This document shows, in pieces, positions 7,455-17,024 of a DNA stretch of 64,000 nt (position 1 is its first letter; each line of letters begins with the position of its first letter). Location of the stretch: the NCBI GenBank assembly GCA_944321455.1, contig CALULI010000009.1, positions 66,703 through 130,702 on the forward strand, written 5' to 3'. The notes under the pieces are model-generated. The model saw nothing but the letters and a program-made list of their open reading frames with translations. It was not told the origin of the DNA and made no database searches. The DNA is from an uncultured Eggerthellaceae bacterium. Lineage in GTDB: Bacteria > Actinomycetota > Coriobacteriia > Coriobacteriales > Eggerthellaceae. Made by a program: the position numbers and the translations under genes.

Positions 7455-8900
7455 ATGGAGCGAAAAAACGCTTGGAAGGCTTTTGATGAAGCAGCACTAG
7501 TTGAACTTGAGGTGGTCAGCAAAGGATATATCGACTTTATTTCTGAATGCAAAACAGAGCGCGAATGTGTGGCACGTGCTATCAAGATGGCAGAAGACAA
7601 TGGGTATGTAAGTCTGGATGCTATTCGCAGTCAAAATGGTTCGCTCAAACCAGGAGACAAGGTGTGGACTGACTGCTATGGAAAAGCCATCATCTTGGTT
7701 CAGGTTGGCCAAAAGCCTTTTGAGGAAGGCATGAACATTTTGGGTGCCCATGTTGATTCGCCTCGTTTGGACATCAAGCAAAATCCCGTCTACGAATCAA
7801 GCGATTTTGCCTATCTTGACACCCATTACTATGGCGGCATCAAAAACTATCAGTGGGTTACGCTTCCGCTGGCCATTCATGGCGTGATTGCTAAAACGGA
7901 CGGATCGGTCGTAGAGGCTACCATTGGTGAAGACCCTGCAGATCCCGTATTCTGCGTGACGGATTTGTTGCCTCACCTGGGAAACGAACAGATGAAGAAG
8001 ACGGCACAAGACGTTATTGAAGGCGAAAGTTTAGATATTTTGGCAGGCAATCGCCCGTTGGTTATTGATAAGGAAGAAGCCAAAGCAGCGGCAGAAAAGG
8101 ATGACCCTAGCTACGGTGAGCAGATCAAGGCGCTGTCCCAGAAAGAAGCGGTAAAAGCAAATCTGCTTTCGCTTCTACTGCAAGCCTATGATATGGAAGA
8201 AGAGGATTTTCTTTCTGCTGAGCTTGAGGTAGTGCCTGCTGGCCGCGCCCGTGAATGCGGTTTTGATCGCAGCATGGTGCTTGGCTACGGTCAGGATGAC
8301 CGCGTGTGTGCGTACACGTCTTTGATCGCGCAGCTTGCCGTTGAAAATCCTGAACACGCTAACGTCTGCATTCTGGTTGATAAGGAAGAAATTGGCAGCG
8401 TGGGTGCCACAGGCATGACATCGCGCTTCTTTGAAAACACCATTGCCGAAGTTATGTCGCTTGCAGGGGAAATGAACCCGCTGGCGCTGCGCCGCTGTTT
8501 GGCATCATCTGCCATGCTTTCAAGCGATGTTTCTGCTGCTTTTGATCCAGCCTATCCACAAGTCTACGAAACCAAGAACACGGCGTATTTTGGTCGCGGC
8601 ATGGTGTTCAACAAATTTATGGGTGCGCGCGGCAAGTCAGGCGGCAACGATGCCAACGCTGAATACATCGCGCAGCTTCGCCGCATCATGGACGAAGCAG
8701 GCGTTCACTATCAGACAGGAGAGATTGGCCGCGTAAATGCTGGTGGCGGCGGAACCATCGCATATATCTTGGCTGAATACGGCATGAACGTCATTGACAG
8801 CGGTGTTGCGGTGCTTTCGATGCATTCGCCATGGGAAGTAACTTCAAAGGCAGATATTTATGAAGCGTATCGCGGATATAAAGCCTTCTTGAACGCATAG
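7455..8900 (+). CDS. M18 family aminopeptidase
   Basis: 481 residues, a cytosolic metallo-aminopeptidase releasing N-terminal residues from peptides. The two-metal site is visible: H in G-A-H-V-D-S-P-R-L-D, the E-E of V-D-K-E-E-I-G-S-V-G-A-T-G, the D of S-S-D-V-S-A-A-F-D-P, and a late H in S-M-H-S-P-W-E-V. The A-Y-L-D-T-H-Y-Y-G-G-I segment is typical of the bacterial aminopeptidase 1 branch of M18, whose proteins run about 430-480 residues. Longer in-frame starts exist upstream, but the ATG at 7455 has AAAGGGG 8 bases before it and gives the family length. It is monocistronic, with a terminator before it. Confidence 0.9.
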   Translation: MERKNAWKAFDEAALVELEVVSKGYIDFISECKTERECVARAIKMAEDNGYVSLDAIRSQNGSLKPGDKVWTDCYGKAIILVQVGQKPFEEGMNILGAHVDSPRLDIKQNPVYESSDFAYLDTHYYGGIKNYQWVTLPLAIHGVIAKTDGSVVEATIGEDPADPVFCVTDLLPHLGNEQMKKTAQDVIEGESLDILAGNRPLVIDKEEAKAAAEKDDPSYGEQIKALSQKEAVKANLLSLLLQAYDMEEEDFLSAELEVVPAGRARECGFDRSMVLGYGQDDRVCAYTSLIAQLAVENPEHANVCILVDKEEIGSVGATGMTSRFFENTIAEVMSLAGEMNPLALRRCLASSAMLSSDVSAAFDPAYPQVYETKNTAYFGRGMVFNKFMGARGKSGGNDANAEYIAQLRRIMDEAGVHYQTGEIGRVNAGGGGTIAYILAEYGMNVIDSGVAVLSMHSPWEVTSKADIYEAYRGYKAFLNA

Positions 8901-8936
8901 ATTATGTCAACAATAAAGAAATTTGAGCGTATCATG

Positions 8937-8965
8937 TGGTTAAAGGCTTGTGCGCCGTCTATAAT
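8937..8965 (+). promoter_or_regulatory. Probable guaB promoter
   Basis: A perfect -10 TATAAT at 8960-8965 with a weak -35 (TGGTTA, 8937-8942) 17 bases upstream. The string ATGTGGTTAA in the -35 region (8934-8943) recurs at 9020-9029 just before the guaB ribosome-binding site. Confidence 0.5.
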
Positions 8966-9038
8966 AGGATAACTTTATACGCACGAGTCAACGTGTTTTC
9001 AATAAGCTTTTATAAGTCAATGTGGTTAAGGAGTTTTC

Positions 9039-10559
9039 ATGGCTTACTACTTCGAAGAACCTTCGCGGACGTTTAATGAATATCTTCTTGTTCCAGGCTA
9101 TTCGTCTTCTGAATGTATTCCAGAAGCGGTAAGTCTTAAGACGCCTCTAGTTCGCTATAAGCGCGGCGAAGAACCATCCATCACGCTGTCAATTCCTATG
9201 GTTTCTGCAATCATGCAGGCGGTATCTGACGATGGCATGGCTGTTGCGCTGGCACAGCAGGGCGGTCTTTCCTTTATCTACGGTTCTCAGTCAGTTGAAG
9301 ATCAGGCAGCTATGGTTGGTCGCGTTAAGGACCACAAGGCTGGCTTTGTTCGCAGTGATTCGAATCTTGCTCCTACTGCCACGTTGCGTGACGTTGTGGC
9401 GCTGAAAGAAAAGTATGGCCACACCACCATGCCTGTTACGGAAGGTGGTCGTCCTCAGGGCAAGCTCCTTGGTATGGTTACCGGTCGTGACTATCGTCTG
9501 TCTCGTATGAGCCTTGACGAATGCGTTGCTGACTTCATGACCCCTCGTGAAAAGCTTATTGTTGCTGGTCCTAACACCAGCTTGAAGGAAGCTAACGACA
9601 TTATTTGGGACAACAAGCTCAATTCGCTTCCTGTTGTTGATGAAAATGATTGCTTGCTGTACTTGGTATTCCGCAAGGACTACGAACAGCACAAGTCAAA
9701 CCCTGATGAATTGCTTGACAACCACAAGCGCTATCTGGTTGGTGCAGGCATCAACACGCGCGACTACGCAGAGCGTGTTCCTGCGCTGATTGATGCGGGC
9801 GCAGACGTGTTGTGCATTGACTCTTCTGAGGGCTATTCTGAATGGCAGGCACGCACGCTTGAGTGGATTCGCTCTCACTATGGTAACCGCGTCAAGGTTG
9901 GCGCTGGTAATGTTGTTGACGAAGAGGGCTTCCGCTTCTTGGCAAATGCAGGTGCTGACTTTATTAAGGTTGGTATCGGCGGCGGCTCTATCTGTATCAC
10001 GCGTGAGCAGAAGGGCATTGGTCGTGGTCAGGCAACCGCTTTGATTGAAGTTGCGCGTGCTCGTGATGAATACTATCGCGAAACGGGCATCTATATTCCT
10101 GTTTGCTCTGACGGCGGCATTGTTTATGACCACCATATGACGTTGGCGCTTGCTATGGGCGCAGACTTCTTGATGCTGGGCCGCTACTTTGCTCGCTTTG
10201 ATGAAAGCCCAACCAACCTGGTAACGGTTAACGGCAGCTACATGAAAGAGTACTGGGGCGAAGGTTCTGCTCGTGCTCGTAACTGGCAGCGTTATGACTT
10301 GGGTGGCGCAAAGAAGGGTCTTACCTTCGAAGAGGGTGTTGACTCCTATGTTCCTTATGCTGGCGCATTGAAAGACAATGTGGCGCTGACCTTGTCTAAG
10401 ATTAAGTCCACCATGTGCAACTGCGGCGCTCTTACCATTCCTGAACTCCAGGAAAAAGCCAAGCTTACGGTTGTTAGCTCTACCTCCATTGTTGAAGGTG
10501 GCGCTCATGACGTTTTGCTTAAGGACAAGACCCCATACGTCGGCAACACCATTCGCTAG
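9039..10559 (+). CDS. guaB: IMP dehydrogenase
   Basis: 506 residues. It oxidises IMP to XMP with NAD, the committed step to GMP. The barrel is interrupted near residues 105-220 by two CBS domains (T-M-P-V-T-E-G and [11 protein letters not shown]). The catalytic loop is [13 protein letters not shown], with the nucleophilic cysteine in place although the usual G-P-G-S-I-C-T-T-R is changed at two positions. A later [10 protein letters not shown] and E-Y-W-G-E-G-S flap match the long IMPDH subgroup. AAGGAG lies 6 bases upstream of the ATG. No purine riboswitch is visible in the 138-base leader region. Confidence 0.93.
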   Translation: MAYYFEEPSRTFNEYLLVPGYSSSECIPEAVSLKTPLVRYKRGEEPSITLSIPMVSAIMQAVSDDGMAVALAQQGGLSFIYGSQSVEDQAAMVGRVKDHKAGFVRSDSNLAPTATLRDVVALKEKYGHTTMPVTEGGRPQGKLLGMVTGRDYRLSRMSLDECVADFMTPREKLIVAGPNTSLKEANDIIWDNKLNSLPVVDENDCLLYLVFRKDYEQHKSNPDELLDNHKRYLVGAGINTRDYAERVPALIDAGADVLCIDSSEGYSEWQARTLEWIRSHYGNRVKVGAGNVVDEEGFRFLANAGADFIKVGIGGGSICITREQKGIGRGQATALIEVARARDEYYRETGIYIPVCSDGGIVYDHHMTLALAMGADFLMLGRYFARFDESPTNLVTVNGSYMKEYWGEGSARARNWQRYDLGGAKKGLTFEEGVDSYVPYAGALKDNVALTLSKIKSTMCNCGALTIPELQEKAKLTVVSSTSIVEGGAHDVLLKDKTPYVGNTIR

Positions 10560-10605
10560 TTTTAGCCGCAAGGTGGGTATCTTCACAAAATCTACGCTAT
10601 TTATG

Positions 10606-10648
10606 AACCCCTGATAAAGCTCAAATTCGTTGTTTTATCAGGGGTTTC
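10606..10648 (+). terminator. guaB terminator
   Basis: A 13-bp stem, AACCCCTGATAAA (10606-10618) with TTTATCAGGGGTT (10634-10646), around a 15-base loop. The 3' arm ends in a short T run. Confidence 0.85.
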
Positions 10649-10691
10649 CTTGTAAATCAGAAAATCGAGCTTTCAGCAGAGTGGCCCAAGA

Positions 10692-10721
10692 TTGGAGTCT
10701 TACCGCAGTTTTCGGTACAAT
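10692..10721 (+). promoter_or_regulatory. Promoter placed for a leaderless transcript
   Basis: TTGGAG (10692-10697), 18-base spacer, TACAAT (10716-10721). The predicted start of transcription, 7 bases past the -10, is the A of the ATG at 10729. No Shine-Dalgarno sequence lies before that ATG (the preceding bases are TTCCCCT). Confidence 0.55.
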
Positions 10722-10728
10722 TTCCCCT

Positions 10729-11772
10729 ATGTTTTTTCAAGTAAAAAAAGCAACAGTTGTGTCGCTTGTTAGTGTGTGTTTAGTGGCTTCAACGGTCTTG
10801 CCCGTCAGCCTAAGCGCCTCTTCTGCGTATGCTGACGATTTGAGTGATGCCCAGGCGGCTCTCTCAAGTGCTCAGTCTCAGCTGGATGCTTTAACGGCTG
10901 AGTATGACGAATTGGTCAAGCAGGCTGAATCGCTTGATCAGGAAATTGCCGATACTACCCAGCGCGTTGTTGACGCGCAGTCCAAAATGCAAGAAGGACA
11001 AGAAGACCTTGGGGAAACGGTATCTGTTACTTACAAAACAGACGGACAAAATTCACTCATCAACATTTTCTTATCCTCTGAAACCTTTGAGGATTTCTCT
11101 CGCAACCTTTCCTACTACACCAAAATTCAAGAAGATCAAGCTGAACAGGTAGAAGAACAGCGTCAGCTGCGTGACGAATTCAACGAAGCGCTTGATGAAT
11201 TGAACAAGCAGCAGGATGAACAAGACGAAATCATGCAGCAGGCTCAGGACAAGATTTCTGAGGCTGAAAAGGTTGTATCTGATGCTTCCAGCAAGGTTTC
11301 CGAACTAGAGGCTGAACAGCTTGCTGCTCAGGCTGCCGCAATGGCACAGCAAGAGCAAGCAGAGCAGGCAGCTGTCAGTGATGGTTGGAATACGATGCCG
11401 GGCGGAGCTTCGGGCGGCAATGATAATACCGTTTCAGTGCCTCAAGGTTGGAGAACGGGCAGTGCATCTGCTTATGGTGGATCTTCGGACAAGAGTACCC
11501 CTAATCCTGGCGTTACCGCATCAGGCGCAATTTGTAACGATAGCTCCATGGGCGTTGCTATCCCCATGGCGTGGAAAAACTATCGCTCCTACTTTGGACG
11601 CGCTATTGAAATTAACTACAACGGCAAAACGGTTATAGCCACCATTAACGACTGCGGTGGTTTGGCGGGTGGCGCTCGTGCGCTTGACTTGCAACCTGGT
11701 GTTTTCAAGTCATTTGGCTTCTCAACCTGCCAAGCATGGGGTGTACGTACCGTTTCCTACCGCATTCTGTAG
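10729..11772 (+). CDS. Secreted coiled-coil protein with C-terminal RlpA-like double-psi beta-barrel
   Basis: 347 residues. A signal peptide occupies about residues 1-35 (ends S-A-Y-A-D-D). Residues about 36-220 are strongly coiled-coil (Gln/Glu/Asp heptads with A-E-Y-D-E-L, Q-E-I-A-D-T-T), of the type found before peptidoglycan-active domains in CwlO/EnvC-like proteins. A Gly/Ser linker leads to a double-psi barrel from about 255: G-S-A-S-A-Y-G-G, then V-I-A-T-I-N-D-C-G-G with the acidic residue and cysteine seen in RlpA and 3D-type domains, and A-R-A-L-D-L. Likely acts on or binds cell-wall glycan outside the cell. The ATG at 10729 fits the signal peptide; longer in-frame starts would place hydrophilic sequence before it. 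Monocistronic. Confidence 0.82.
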   Translation: MFFQVKKATVVSLVSVCLVASTVLPVSLSASSAYADDLSDAQAALSSAQSQLDALTAEYDELVKQAESLDQEIADTTQRVVDAQSKMQEGQEDLGETVSVTYKTDGQNSLINIFLSSETFEDFSRNLSYYTKIQEDQAEQVEEQRQLRDEFNEALDELNKQQDEQDEIMQQAQDKISEAEKVVSDASSKVSELEAEQLAAQAAAMAQQEQAEQAAVSDGWNTMPGGASGGNDNTVSVPQGWRTGSASAYGGSSDKSTPNPGVTASGAICNDSSMGVAIPMAWKNYRSYFGRAIEINYNGKTVIATINDCGGLAGGARALDLQPGVFKSFGFSTCQAWGVRTVSYRIL

Positions 11773-11777
11773 TTTTA

Positions 11778-11806
11778 TTCCTTGTTGCTCAATTCCGTTT
11801 TATAAT
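11778..11806 (+). promoter_or_regulatory. Probable leuS promoter
   Basis: Perfect -10 TATAAT at 11801-11806 with a weak TTCCTT (11778-11783) 17 bases upstream. The 65-base leader carries a small ACCCA/TGGGT hairpin (about 11816-11834) but no T-box. Confidence 0.45.
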
Positions 11807-11877
11807 GCCTTAGTACCCATTCGCAGAGTGGGTGTCTTTACGTGTACGCACTGGTTTCCTATGAGAAGGAATAGTTC

Positions 11878-14451
11878 ATGAAAGAATATAACCCGCACGA
11901 AATAGAGCCTCGCTGGCAAAAAGTTTGGGAAGAAACGCAAGCTAACAAGGTTAACGAGGATGCCTCTAAGCCAAAGAAGTACGTCCTTGAAATGTTCCCG
12001 TATCCTTCGGGCGATATTCACATGGGACATGTGCGCAACTATACCATTGGCGACGTTATTGCTCGCTATTCTAAGATGCAGGGTTTTGACGTGTTGCATC
12101 CTATGGGTTGGGACGCGTTTGGTCTTCCTGCTGAAAATGCTGCCATCAAACACAACAGCCATCCTGCAACGTGGACTTACAACAACATTGAAACGCAAAA
12201 GGCCAGCTTCAAGCGCATGGGCTTTTCGTATGACTGGGACCGCACTGTTGTTGCGTGCGATCCTGAATACTACCGCTGGGGTCAGTGGATCTTTTTGCAG
12301 TTCTGGAAGCGCGGACTGGTAGAGCGCCGCAATTCTCCGGTTAACTGGTGCCCTAACTGCAAGACGGTTTTGGCTAACGAACAGGTTACCGAAGGCGAAT
12401 GCTGGCGTTGCCACGGCGCTGTTGAAAAGCGCGATCTGACGCAGTGGTACTTCAAGATTACCGACTACGCTCAAGAGCTTCTTGACGACCTTGACCAGCT
12501 GGAAGGTTGGCCTGAGCGCGTTAAGCAGATGCAGGCTAATTGGATTGGCCGCTCTGAAGGTGCCGAAGTTGACTTCATTCTGTGCGACAAAGAAGGCAAC
12601 GCTCCTGAAAATCCAAGTGAAGATGACATCATTACCGTGTTTACCACGCGTGCTGATACCTTGTTCGGGTGCTCCTTCTTCGTATTAGCTCCTGAATATG
12701 AAGGCGTGGCAGACCTGGTTGCTGGCACTGACTTTGAAAAAGACGTCATGGGCCTGGTCGAAGCATCGGCCAAGGTAAGCGCTGTTGAGCGCGCCCAGGG
12801 TGACCACGAAAAACACGGTGCGTTTACGGGCCGCTACGTTATCAATCCTGTTAACGGAGAAAAGGTGCCTATCTGGGTTGCTGACTACGTAGTTGCTGAC
12901 TACGGCACGGGCGCTGTCATGGCTGTTCCTTGTGGCGACCAGCGTGACTTCGAATTCGCACGCAAATATGATCTGCCTATCATTCCTATTATCCTGGGCA
13001 AGGATGATCCTCTGTTTGCTGAACTTGATGGCGTTTCGGACCGTAAGGTAGTACAGGTTGACTGGGAAAACGCCTACGACGCAGAAGGCATTCTTGTTCA
13101 GTCAGGCAAATATACGGGTCTTGTTGGTGGCAAGCATTCAGAAGGCGAAGCTGCCATTGTGGCTGACTTGGAAGCTTCAGGTCGTGGCCGCCGCAAGGTT
13201 GAATATCGTCTGCGTGACTGGCTTATTAGCCGCCAGCGCTATTGGGGCAACCCTATTCCTGCTATCTATTGCGACCACTGCGGTTTGGTTCCTGTTCCTG
13301 AAGAGGATCTGCCTGTTATGTTGCCAAAGGATATTGACTTGGCAGCAGGGGAGACGCTGGCAACGCACGAAGAATTCTCCAAGTGCACGTGCCCGAAGTG
13401 CGGCGCGCCTGCTCATCGTGAAACTGACACGATGGACACCTTTACCTGCTCAAGCTGGTACTATCTGCGCTACACCGATCCTCATAACACTGAACTTCCG
13501 TTTGACCCTGAAAAGGCAAACCGCTGGATGCCGGTAGATCAGTACATCGGTGGCATTGAACATGCTATTTTGCATTTGCTCTATTCGCGCTTCTTCACCA
13601 AGGTGTTCCGCGATATGGGCATGCTCACCTATGATGAGCCATTCTCTAATTTGCTGTGCCAGGGCATGGTGAAGGACGAAAATGGCGAAACCATGTCAAA
13701 GTCAAAGGGCAACGTTATTGCTCCTGAAGATATGATTGCTGAATACGGTGCCGATGCGGTCCGTGCCTACATCCTGTTCATGGCACCACCTGATAAGGAT
13801 TTGCTCTGGGACGAAGGTGGCCTTGCTGGTATTTACAAGTTCATGAACCGCGTATGGCGCATTGTGTATGACCTGGCTGGTCAGGCTGATGAAAACACCC
13901 TGTTCCAGAAGGATGCTTCTGAAAAGGAAATTGAAAAGGCCTTCAAGACGTTGGTGCGTGAGCGTCATCGCGTGGTGGGCAAGGTTATCGAAGACTTCGA
14001 TCGCAACAACTTCAACACCGCTATTGCTGCCATCATGGAGCTTGCTAATGCAGCTTCTGATTATCTGCACAAGGCATCGGCGGATATGCGCAAGGCTGAC
14101 GCAACTAAGACTGCCTTTGATGCGGAGCTTGCTACGGTACTTGTTGAGCTGTTGGCTCCTATTGCTCCTCACTGGGCTGAAGAGCTGTGGACAACGGTTT
14201 TGGGGCACGAAGGTTCGGTGCATGAACAGCCTTGGCCAGACTTTGATCCTGAAAAGGCTAAAGATGATGAAGTTGAGTTGGCTGTTCAGGTCAACGGTAA
14301 GGTGAAGGCGCGTATCACGGTTGCTGCTGATGCTGCTGAAGAGGCTATCCGCGAACAGGCTCTTGAGGCTGTTGCGGGCGCAACGGATGGCAAGACCATC
14401 GCGAAGGTTATCGTGATCCCAGGACGCTTGGTTAACATCGTTGCGAAATAA
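11878..14451 (+). CDS. leuS: Leucyl-tRNA synthetase
   Basis: 857 residues, a class I synthetase charging tRNA-Leu in the cytoplasm. The HIGH motif appears as H-M-G-H (about residues 45-48, after Y-P-S-G-D-I) and the KMSKS loop as T-M-S-K-S-K-G-N (about 606). Between them lie the CP1 editing domain (T-T-R-A-D-T-L-F-G near 262) and two Zn-knuckle-like Cys sets (C-P-N-C...C-W-R-C and C-D-H-C...C-P-K-C). The C-terminal anticodon-binding region ends with [10 protein letters not shown], normal for bacterial LeuRS. GAAGGAA precedes the ATG. The last 11 bases overlap the TTG start of the next gene. Confidence 0.97.
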   Translation: MKEYNPHEIEPRWQKVWEETQANKVNEDASKPKKYVLEMFPYPSGDIHMGHVRNYTIGDVIARYSKMQGFDVLHPMGWDAFGLPAENAAIKHNSHPATWTYNNIETQKASFKRMGFSYDWDRTVVACDPEYYRWGQWIFLQFWKRGLVERRNSPVNWCPNCKTVLANEQVTEGECWRCHGAVEKRDLTQWYFKITDYAQELLDDLDQLEGWPERVKQMQANWIGRSEGAEVDFILCDKEGNAPENPSEDDIITVFTTRADTLFGCSFFVLAPEYEGVADLVAGTDFEKDVMGLVEASAKVSAVERAQGDHEKHGAFTGRYVINPVNGEKVPIWVADYVVADYGTGAVMAVPCGDQRDFEFARKYDLPIIPIILGKDDPLFAELDGVSDRKVVQVDWENAYDAEGILVQSGKYTGLVGGKHSEGEAAIVADLEASGRGRRKVEYRLRDWLISRQRYWGNPIPAIYCDHCGLVPVPEEDLPVMLPKDIDLAAGETLATHEEFSKCTCPKCGAPAHRETDTMDTFTCSSWYYLRYTDPHNTELPFDPEKANRWMPVDQYIGGIEHAILHLLYSRFFTKVFRDMGMLTYDEPFSNLLCQGMVKDENGETMSKSKGNVIAPEDMIAEYGADAVRAYILFMAPPDKDLLWDEGGLAGIYKFMNRVWRIVYDLAGQADENTLFQKDASEKEIEKAFKTLVRERHRVVGKVIEDFDRNNFNTAIAAIMELANAASDYLHKASADMRKADATKTAFDAELATVLVELLAPIAPHWAEELWTTVLGHEGSVHEQPWPDFDPEKAKDDEVELAVQVNGKVKARITVAADAAEEAIREQALEAVAGATDGKTIAKVIVIPGRLVNIVAK

Positions 14452-15154
14452 TCATCAACATAAAAGCGGTTGTCGCCGCGTCATTTCGGTATTGCTCTCA
14501 GTTGTGCTGGGGGCAATACTTCTTTTTGTTGGCGTGCCTCTAGGTATCAACGCGTTTGTGTGCGGGTCCACCATGGGCTCCATTGAGTCGGTGAGCGAAG
14601 CTAAAACTAACGCAGTTGATCAGGACAACCAGGCCATTGTGGTGCTGGGCGCAGGGATTAATTTCGACGGATCGCCTTCCGACATTTTGAAAGACAGGCT
14701 CAACATTGCCATTGATCTCTACGATGCGGGCGTTGCGCCAAAAATTATCATGAGCGGAGACAATAGCGAATCGTCCTACAACGAAGTTATGGCTATGTGT
14801 AACTATGCTATTTCGCAGGGTGTTTCGCCTGATGATATTTTCTGTGACCATGCAGGGCTTTCAACGTATGATTCCATGTATCGCGTGCGCCATGTTTTCG
14901 GCGTTAATCGCTGCATTATTGTGACGCAGAACTATCATCTCTACCGAGCGCTCTATGATGCGCGGTCCTTTGGTATTGATGCGCATGGCGTTCCCAGTGA
15001 CCTGCGCGAATACGCGGGCATGGATGACTACGAACAGCGTGAATTCTTGGCGCGCATCAAGGACTTCGCGCAGGGCATCCTGAATACGGAGCCCGAAACA
15101 AAAAGCGAACCCGTTTCTCTGTATCAGTCAGGCACCGTAACGCAGTGGTGGTAG
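14441..15154 (+). CDS. SanA/YdcF-like DUF218 membrane protein
   Basis: 237 residues starting at TTG 14441, which overlaps the end of leuS by 11 bases; this start gives a basic N-terminus (M-R-N-N-H-Q-H-K) before a single membrane anchor at about 14-36. The rest is a DUF218 domain: A-I-V-V-L-G-A-G-I, then [10 protein letters not shown], then I-I-M-S-G-D-N, and [11 protein letters not shown]. The closest type is SanA, implicated in envelope integrity in enterobacteria; the biochemical role is unknown. The shine-dalgarno is weak (AGGAC about 16 bases upstream), so expression is probably coupled to leuS translation. A more internal start would lose part of the anchor. Confidence 0.8.
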   Translation: MRNNHQHKSGCRRVISVLLSVVLGAILLFVGVPLGINAFVCGSTMGSIESVSEAKTNAVDQDNQAIVVLGAGINFDGSPSDILKDRLNIAIDLYDAGVAPKIIMSGDNSESSYNEVMAMCNYAISQGVSPDDIFCDHAGLSTYDSMYRVRHVFGVNRCIIVTQNYHLYRALYDARSFGIDAHGVPSDLREYAGMDDYEQREFLARIKDFAQGILNTEPETKSEPVSLYQSGTVTQWW

Positions 15155-15173
15155 GGCACACGTTTTGTTGTGA

Positions 15174-15241
15174 GCGTTCTACGGGAGGAAAGGTTTTACA
15201 GCAGGAAGCGCTTTGTGGTAGGAAGCGTTTTACGGCAGGAA
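15174..15241. repeat. Four tandem degenerate 17-bp repeats
   Basis: Units at 15174-15190, 15191-15207, 15208-15224 and 15225-15241, each close to GCGTTTTACGGCAGGAA and all ending in AGGAA. They fill the space between the convergent sanA-like and lysozyme genes; the fourth copy encodes the last codons and stop of the lysozyme gene. Confidence 0.8.
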
Positions 15242-16186
15242 ATGGATGTTGATATCGACGGCCGTATCAATTCCTTTGACGCTACCTGAATTGGTGTACT
15301 GCCAGATGGAAAAACCGCTGTTCCAGTCAGGCACCGAACTGCCATAGCGCGCAAGCCAAATACCCCACGAAGAAACCTGACTCATATCGTAGCGGCTTAA
15401 GTCACGCGAGTTGCCATAGATCATGGCGTTGTAGCCTGCTTCGTTGATGGTTTCGCAAAATGCTTGAGCATTCTTGGTCATCTGTTCAACCGAAAGACCA
15501 TCGGCGCGGCTGCTTACCCCTGCGATTGGTTCGTGGTCATACACAATGGGGTAGCTCACCTTTTTGCCCTTGATCTGCTCTAGAACATACTCGGCTTCTT
15601 CTCGTGCTTCTGCTTCGTTTATTGACTGAGAGAAGAAATACACGCCCACATCAAGGCCTGCTTGAGAGGCGGCATCAATGTTGTAGGTAAAGTATTCGTC
15701 TGCTTGTATGACACCTTCGCTTGTTCCGCGGTTTCCAACGCGAATGAAGGCAAAATCAATACCATCGTTTGCAACGGCTTCCCAATCAATGAAGTGCTGG
15801 TGTTCAGAAACATCAATGCCAATGCGGGATTTTTCCTGACCGTTTTCCACGTAGCTGTAGCGGCCATCGTTGTTGTATAGATCCGTCCAGTCGTAGGTCT
15901 TATTGAACGCAAACTGATCGTTGGGAAGCTGCCCTGGATTAGTGGCACACGAATAGATGCCAAAGAATGCCAACACGGCAGCAATGACAATGCCTGCCAC
16001 CAAGCGGGAATGCTGGCGCAGCAGTGCACGTACGGAATTGCTTGGTTGTGCTGGATGCTTGCTTAAGGTTGCACGCACCTTGTGGGCAGCGTGTCTGCCA
16101 TGGCTTGCGTGTGCTGCATGTGCAGCGGAGTGCTTGGGATTCGATCGCAAAAACGCATCAATAATTGTTCGAGGTGTTTTCTTCAT
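15230..16186 (-). CDS. Membrane-anchored GH25 lysozyme (N-acetylmuramidase)
   Basis: 318 residues on the minus strand. Residues about 15-60 are a cytoplasmic His/Ala/Arg-rich stretch (A-A-H-A-A-H-A-S-H), about 62-82 a membrane anchor, and about 120-318 a glycoside hydrolase family 25 domain: G-I-D-V-S-E-H-Q with the first acidic residue, F-A-F-I-R-V-G, G-V-Y-F-F-S-Q-S, the catalytic-type D-H-E in I-V-Y-D-H-E-P, and I-W-Q-Y-T-N-S-G-S-V at the end. It would cleave peptidoglycan outside the membrane during growth. The ATG at 16186 has TTAGAGGC before it and avoids overlap with the upstream phosphodiesterase gene, 20 bases away, with which it likely forms an operon. Confidence 0.88.
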   Translation of the reverse strand: MKKTPRTIIDAFLRSNPKHSAAHAAHASHGRHAAHKVRATLSKHPAQPSNSVRALLRQHSRLVAGIVIAAVLAFFGIYSCATNPGQLPNDQFAFNKTYDWTDLYNNDGRYSYVENGQEKSRIGIDVSEHQHFIDWEAVANDGIDFAFIRVGNRGTSEGVIQADEYFTYNIDAASQAGLDVGVYFFSQSINEAEAREEAEYVLEQIKGKKVSYPIVYDHEPIAGVSSRADGLSVEQMTKNAQAFCETINEAGYNAMIYGNSRDLSRYDMSQVSSWGIWLARYGSSVPDWNSGFSIWQYTNSGSVKGIDTAVDINIHFLP

Positions 16187-16206
16187 GCCTCTAAGCCTAA
16201 CGGCAT

Positions 16207-16662
16207 TTAGGCATCCCAGGTGTAAAAGTCCACCGATTTCACGCAACCTTGATCGATTGTTACCTTCGCGATGGATTTCTTGCTTGATCCGCGGGGGCGC
16301 GTAGCACTGCCGGGGTTGATGTAGTGAACGTCTCCCAAAACATCGTGGCGGGGAATATGGGTGTGCCCATGAACAACAACGGAAACATCTTCCGGAACGC
16401 TTCCGATGTCTTCGGGACGGTGAACCATTCTGAAGCGCACGCCGCCAATACGCGGAGAGGCAAGGGATCCTGAGCAGAGCGCGTAGTCGTAATGATCGCA
16501 GTTGCCATAGACCGCAATGGTGGGCGCAATAGCTTGCAGCTCAAAGAGAATAGAAGGGCGCTCAATATCACCCGCGCACAAAATCATGTCCACATCGGAC
16601 AATTCATCAGCAATGTCTTGACTAAGGTAGCCATGAATATCTGAAATGATTCCTACTAACAT
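16207..16662 (-). CDS. YfcE-type metallophosphodiesterase
   Basis: 151 residues, minus strand. The calcineurin-like metal motifs are complete: S-D-I-H-G near residue 7, C-A-G-D-I-E, V-Y-G-N-C-D-H, V-V-H-G-H-T-H, and N-P-G-S-A-T-R-P-R after it. These define the small YfcE/MJ0936 subgroup, cytoplasmic phosphodiesterases active on model diesters; the natural substrate is unknown. AGAGGCG precedes the ATG. It is the first gene of a short minus-strand unit with the lysozyme. Confidence 0.9.
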   Translation of the reverse strand: MLVGIISDIHGYLSQDIADELSDVDMILCAGDIERPSILFELQAIAPTIAVYGNCDHYDYALCSGSLASPRIGGVRFRMVHRPEDIGSVPEDVSVVVHGHTHIPRHDVLGDVHYINPGSATRPRGSSKKSIAKVTIDQGCVKSVDFYTWDA

Positions 16663-16805
16663 GAGTTTCGCCTCTTTCGTGGTGCTTGTGCGCCAGTTGC
16701 ACGTGATTGTCTACATGACGTTTACATGCGCGTGGCTCGCGTATCACGCGCGTGTGAGTGGGTGTGTGTTTGTTCGGGTCATTGTAACACGCTTAAAAAT
16801 ATTCA

Positions 16806-16834
16806 TTGACCCCGTGCACGTGACGTACTAGAAT
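16806..16834 (+). promoter_or_regulatory. tRNA-Lys promoter
   Basis: TTGACC (16806-16811), exact 17-base spacer, TAGAAT (16829-16834); one of the best promoter matches in the window. Transcription would start about 10 bases before the tRNA. Confidence 0.75.
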
Positions 16835-16851
16835 ACATTACTGCTTTATAT

Positions 16852-16927
16852 GCGCCGTTAGCTCAGCTGGTAGAGCAGGGGACTTTTAATCCCAAGGTCG
16901 CGGGTTCGATTCCCTCACGGCGCACCA
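16852..16927 (+). tRNA. tRNA-Lys (anticodon TTT)
   Basis: A 76-base cloverleaf with encoded CCA. Acceptor arms GCGCCGT and ACGGCGC pair perfectly; the D-arm is GCTC...GAGC; the anticodon loop CTTTTAA reads TTT at positions 34-36; the T-loop is TTCGATT. The T-stem has one mismatch. The only RNA gene seen in the window; it stands directly before the infA operon, from which its own terminator separates it. Confidence 0.95.
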
Positions 16928-16940
16928 CTTTGTATCATGT

Positions 16941-16973
16941 AAGACTCCGATCTTGTGGTCGGAGTCTTTTTTT
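16941..16973 (+). terminator. tRNA-Lys terminator
   Basis: A 10-bp perfect stem, AAGACTCCGA (16941-16950) with TCGGAGTCTT (16959-16968), 8-base loop, then a run of T. The loop holds the -35 box of the infA promoter. Confidence 0.9.
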
Positions 16974-16981
16974 GTTACAAT
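16953..16981 (+). promoter_or_regulatory. infA promoter nested in the tRNA-Lys terminator
   Basis: TTGTGG (16953-16958) fills the terminator loop; after an exact 17-base spacer comes TACAAT (16976-16981), directly behind the T tract. Transcription would start about 16989, giving a leader of some 35 bases. Confidence 0.65.
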
Positions 16982-17024
16982 CAGCAGTTGCTGCTCGTCT
17001 AACTATTTGCTTGAAGGAGCAATT

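Noticed and set aside
11806-11877. T-box or similar leader before leuS
   Set aside because: Leader is only about 65 bases with a tiny hairpin and no T-box consensus or terminator.
15230-16246. Longer reading of the GH25 lysozyme
   Set aside because: Would overlap the phosphodiesterase gene by 40 bases and place about 20 residues without a ribosome-binding site before the M-K-K start.
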